NCBI GenBank assembly: GCA_040880365.1
Contig: JBBDIO010000215.1
Coordinates: forward strand, 1-15,485
Reading direction: 5' to 3'
Length of the DNA: 15,485 nt
Source: JBBDIO01 sp040880365
GTDB taxonomy: Bacteria > Chloroflexota > Anaerolineae > Caldilineales > Caldilineaceae
The translations under genes and the position numbers were made by a program. Shown in pieces: positions 13,030-15,485 of this stretch. How positions within the stretch are numbered: the first letter of the stretch is position 1; every line of letters starts with the position of its first letter. The notes under the pieces are model-generated. The model searched no databases, was not told the origin of the DNA, and saw only the letters and a program-made list of their open reading frames with translations.

Positions 13030-14940
13030 ATGAAAAAAGCAGGACACCGGCGCGCCAAGGGCGGCGCGACGTCGCAGACCCGGCGCGAGAGCGCGCGGCA
13101 GGGCGCGCAACGTCACGGGCCTATGGCCGAAGAAACCGGAACTATATATAAAGACTGGGGCGGCCGCATGGCGGTCGCCCTGACTATGCCCAACACCTAT
13201 TATGTGGGCATGAGCAGCCTTGCGCTGCAATTGATCTATCACCAATTCAACGCCGATCCCGGCATCGTCTGCGAGCGCATTTTCTGGGAAAAGGGTGCCG
13301 CTGCGCGCGGGGAACCGCTGGCTTCGTTGGAGAGTGGGCGCGCGCCCGTAGACTTTGCGGTCTGGGCGTTTACCATTTCTTGGGAAATGGATTATTTCCA
13401 TGTGGTGGATATGCTGCGCCACGCGGAGCTACCGCTCTATGCCGCCGAGCGCCAGACCCAAACCCAGTGGGATGGCCGTCCCTATCCGTTGCTGATCGCC
13501 GGGGGGCCGGGGGTCACTATGAATCCCGAGCCGATTGCACCCTTTTTCGACGCCATTCTGATCGGTGAGGCGGAAGAGGAGCTGGTAGAATTTAACGCGC
13601 TCTGCGCGCACCACGGCGACGACCATGCCGCACTGTTGCAGGCATTGGATGCGCGGGCGGGCTGGTATGTGCCTTCTATGCGACCTTCCAACCGCAACCA
13701 TGCCGATTTTCGGCAGGTGCAGCGGCTGTGGGTGCGCAACCTGGCCGATTATGACACCACCAGCAAGCTCTATACGCCCGACACCGAGTTCGCCAACATG
13801 CATCTCATGGAGATTGCACGCGGATGCGGGCGCGGCTGTCGGTTTTGTCTGGCGGGCTATGTCTATCGCCCGGCCCGCGAACAACCGCTGGACCGGCTGC
13901 TGGCATCCGCAGAAAAGGCCATTGCCGCGGGTCACCGGCGCGTGGGGCTGGTGAGCGCAGCCGTGAGTGACCATACCCAGATCGACGCGCTGGCGACGGA
14001 ACTGCTGGCAATGGGCGCGAGTGTGAGCGCAAGTTCTATGCGCATGGATCCCATCAGCGTGCCGTTGATTCGCGCCCTGGCCGAAACGGGTGCGCGGAAT
14101 CTGACCGTCGCACCCGAAGCGGGCAGTCAGCGACTGCGCAATGTGATCAACAAGACGCAGACCGAAGAGCAGATGATGGAGGCCATTGCCCTGGCACAAG
14201 AGTTCAACATGAGTCAGTTGAAGCTCTATTTCATGGTAGGCCATCCGACCGAGACGGATGACGACATTCAGGCATTGATTGATTTTACGCTGACGGCGCG
14301 CACCCATTTCAAGCGGCGCATTGCCATCAATGCTACGCCTTTTGTGCCCAAAGCGCATACGCCCTTCCAATGGGAGGGCATGACGCCCGCAGCCGAGCTT
14401 CGGCGGCGGCAGAAGCTCATCCATCGCGGGCTGGCGCGGCATGGCGTGGATATTCGGGCCGATTCGCCCGACTGGGCCGAGATTCAGGCGGTGTTGAGTC
14501 GTGGCGACCGCGCATTGGCACCCATATTGGCCGCGCTGCCGGTAGAACGGCTCAACGTGCGCACCTTTTTCCAGGCGATGGCCGATCATGGTTTGGAAAA
14601 AGAACACTACACGGGAAAGTGGGAAGTCGGTGAACCCTTGCCGTGGGATGTGGTGCAGAGCGGGGTGAGCGAGAACTATTTCCACTATGAGCTGCGGCTG
14701 GCCGCGCGCGATGAAACCGGCCTCAGCTGTCCGCCCGATTCGGCAGGCTGTCTCAGCTGTCAGGCGTGCGATACTTCGTGGGCCTTTCGCTATGGGCGCA
14801 ATGAAGATCGCCCGGTGCCTGCCGCCAAGGGTGGTCCGTGGCGCGCCGAAGACTGGGCACCCTGGACGCGGCTCAAGCAGGCCGAGCACGCCGATATGAT
14901 CCCGCTTTCACCCAAGCCCGAAACGGCGGTTGATGCGTGA
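13030..14940 (+). CDS. B12-binding-domain-type radical SAM protein
   Basis: This protein has 636 residues. The N-terminal half resembles the cobalamin-binding-like Rossmann domain of this radical SAM class, with MPNTYYVGMSSLALQLIYH and LLIAGGPGVTMNPEPIAPFF followed by LIGEAEEEL; no clear DxHxxG cobalamin ligand is visible. The radical SAM core starts with ARGCGRGCRFC, giving Cys266, Cys270 and Cys273 (CxxxCxxC) for the 4Fe-4S cluster, then VAPEAGSQRLR and LYFMVGHPTETDDD. Near the end is a second cysteine group, Cys567, Cys574, Cys577 and Cys580, that could hold another iron-sulfur cluster. The first 45 residues are basic and not conserved; ATG 13123 is a possible later start. Proteins of this type are widespread, and to my knowledge the reaction is not known. 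It lies after carD, and the next gene overlaps its stop codon, implying co-translation. Confidence 0.88.
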   Translation: MKKAGHRRAKGGATSQTRRESARQGAQRHGPMAEETGTIYKDWGGRMAVALTMPNTYYVGMSSLALQLIYHQFNADPGIVCERIFWEKGAAARGEPLASLESGRAPVDFAVWAFTISWEMDYFHVVDMLRHAELPLYAAERQTQTQWDGRPYPLLIAGGPGVTMNPEPIAPFFDAILIGEAEEELVEFNALCAHHGDDHAALLQALDARAGWYVPSMRPSNRNHADFRQVQRLWVRNLADYDTTSKLYTPDTEFANMHLMEIARGCGRGCRFCLAGYVYRPAREQPLDRLLASAEKAIAAGHRRVGLVSAAVSDHTQIDALATELLAMGASVSASSMRMDPISVPLIRALAETGARNLTVAPEAGSQRLRNVINKTQTEEQMMEAIALAQEFNMSQLKLYFMVGHPTETDDDIQALIDFTLTARTHFKRRIAINATPFVPKAHTPFQWEGMTPAAELRRRQKLIHRGLARHGVDIRADSPDWAEIQAVLSRGDRALAPILAALPVERLNVRTFFQAMADHGLEKEHYTGKWEVGEPLPWDVVQSGVSENYFHYELRLAARDETGLSCPPDSAGCLSCQACDTSWAFRYGRNEDRPVPAAKGGPWRAEDWAPWTRLKQAEHADMIPLSPKPETAVDA

Positions 14941-15485
14941 TTCGGCATGTCCATGCCAATGGCGTGGTGACGCTGGGCTTTGAGAGCCTGGCGGCGTTGC
15001 CGGTTCAGGGACATGTAGCAACGCGCCACGGCGGGGTGAGTCCTGCACCGTGGCAGAGCCTGAATTTCAGCGTGTCGCGCGGGGATACACCGGACCGTGT
15101 GGCGGAAAATCGGCGGCGGTTGGCTGCCGCGCTGGATGTGGACGCCGACAAGCTGGTGCGCTGCCAGCAAGTCCACGGCACCGATGTCCAGTGTGTAGAT
15201 GGGGAGCACGCCGGGGTTGTGCCGGTTGCCGCCGACGCTTTGATCACGGCGACGCCGGGCGTGCCCCTGGCTTTGGTTTTTGCCGATTGTACACCCATTT
15301 TGTTATACGACACGGCGCGCCACGCGCTGGGGGTCTGTCATGCTGGCTGGCGGGGCACGGTGGCAGGCGCGGCGGTGGCTACACTGCGGGCTATGCAACG
15401 CGTATACGCAACCCGACCGGCAGATGTGCGGGTGGGGATTGGCCCTTCGATTGGCCCCGCAAGCTATGAGGTGGGTGCGGAAGTG
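14937..15485 (+). CDS. pgeF: PgeF/YlmD-family protein (Cu-oxidase_4, 'polyphenol oxidase'), 3' partial
   Basis: From GTG 14937 the frame stays open for all 183 codons to the window end, so the C-terminus is missing. The translation starts VIRHVHANGVVTLGFESL and contains VATRHGGVS, QQVHGTD, VFADCTPILLYD and CHAGWRGT, the hallmarks of the DUF152/Cu-oxidase_4 family. The three metal ligands expected from E. coli YfiH are present: His80, Cys118 and His135. Family members have been described as laccase-like polyphenol oxidases, as purine nucleoside phosphorylase/adenosine deaminase enzymes (YlmD, human FAMIN), and as PgeF, which edits wrongly built peptidoglycan precursors; sequence alone does not choose between these. 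The GTG overlaps the TGA of the radical SAM gene as GTGA, so the two are translationally coupled. The start is well supported by that overlap and by homology, though no strong ribosome site is seen. Confidence 0.9.
   Translation, partial: MIRHVHANGVVTLGFESLAALPVQGHVATRHGGVSPAPWQSLNFSVSRGDTPDRVAENRRRLAAALDVDADKLVRCQQVHGTDVQCVDGEHAGVVPVAADALITATPGVPLALVFADCTPILLYDTARHALGVCHAGWRGTVAGAAVATLRAMQRVYATRPADVRVGIGPSIGPASYEVGAEV

Noticed and set aside
13429..14889. Long open frame of 486 codons on the minus strand opposite the radical SAM gene
   Set aside because: It mirrors a strongly supported radical SAM coding sequence with its cysteine motif on the plus strand; the minus-strand protein has no recognisable domain. 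It is a shadow caused by G+C-rich codon use.

Overview
The window is G+C-rich bacterial chromosome with tightly packed genes and no insertion sequence, CRISPR array, tRNA or rRNA that I can see. It holds twelve genes; the first and last are cut by the window edges, and one (purK) is broken by a 10-base assembly gap. My best guess for the organism is a member of the Chloroflexota, probably from a metagenome or draft scaffold. The basis is the fused PurS-PurL protein, a CarD-type RNA polymerase regulator and the general style of the proteins. This is an impression, not a proof.

Layout. Positions 2-1507 (+) are the 3' part of a gamma-glutamyltransferase-like Ntn-hydrolase, followed by an NADPH-dependent FMN reductase (1588-2157). 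After a stem-loop, a candidate promoter and a leader of about 155 bases comes a purine cluster, all on +: purSL (2396-5410), purQ (5530-6354), purC (6433-7410), purE (7490-7996) and purK (7978-9340, gapped). PurSL and PurQ together make FGAM synthase. PurK and PurE convert AIR to CAIR through N5-CAIR, and PurC makes SAICAR. The other purine genes (purF, D, N, M, B, H) are not in the window.

Positions 9368-12169 (-) form a compact operon read from right to left: two paralogous amidohydrolases, then a Rieske [2Fe-2S] protein. Its job is unknown and it is the least explained system here. A divergent intergenic region (12170-12399) carries two convincing extended -10 promoters, one for this operon and one for a CarD/CdnL-like regulator (12400-12945). 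After CarD come a B12-binding-type radical SAM protein with an extra C-terminal cysteine cluster (13030-14940) and, overlapping it by four bases, the start of a PgeF/YlmD-type protein (14937 to the window end).

Points worth a second look: the amidohydrolase-amidohydrolase-Rieske operon and a shared His-to-Glu replacement in both hydrolases; about 125 bp of non-PurK sequence next to the assembly gap; the CarD protein with Phe where the DNA-wedging Trp is expected; and the GGT-like enzyme that keeps the catalytic Thr but has lost most glutamate-binding residues.
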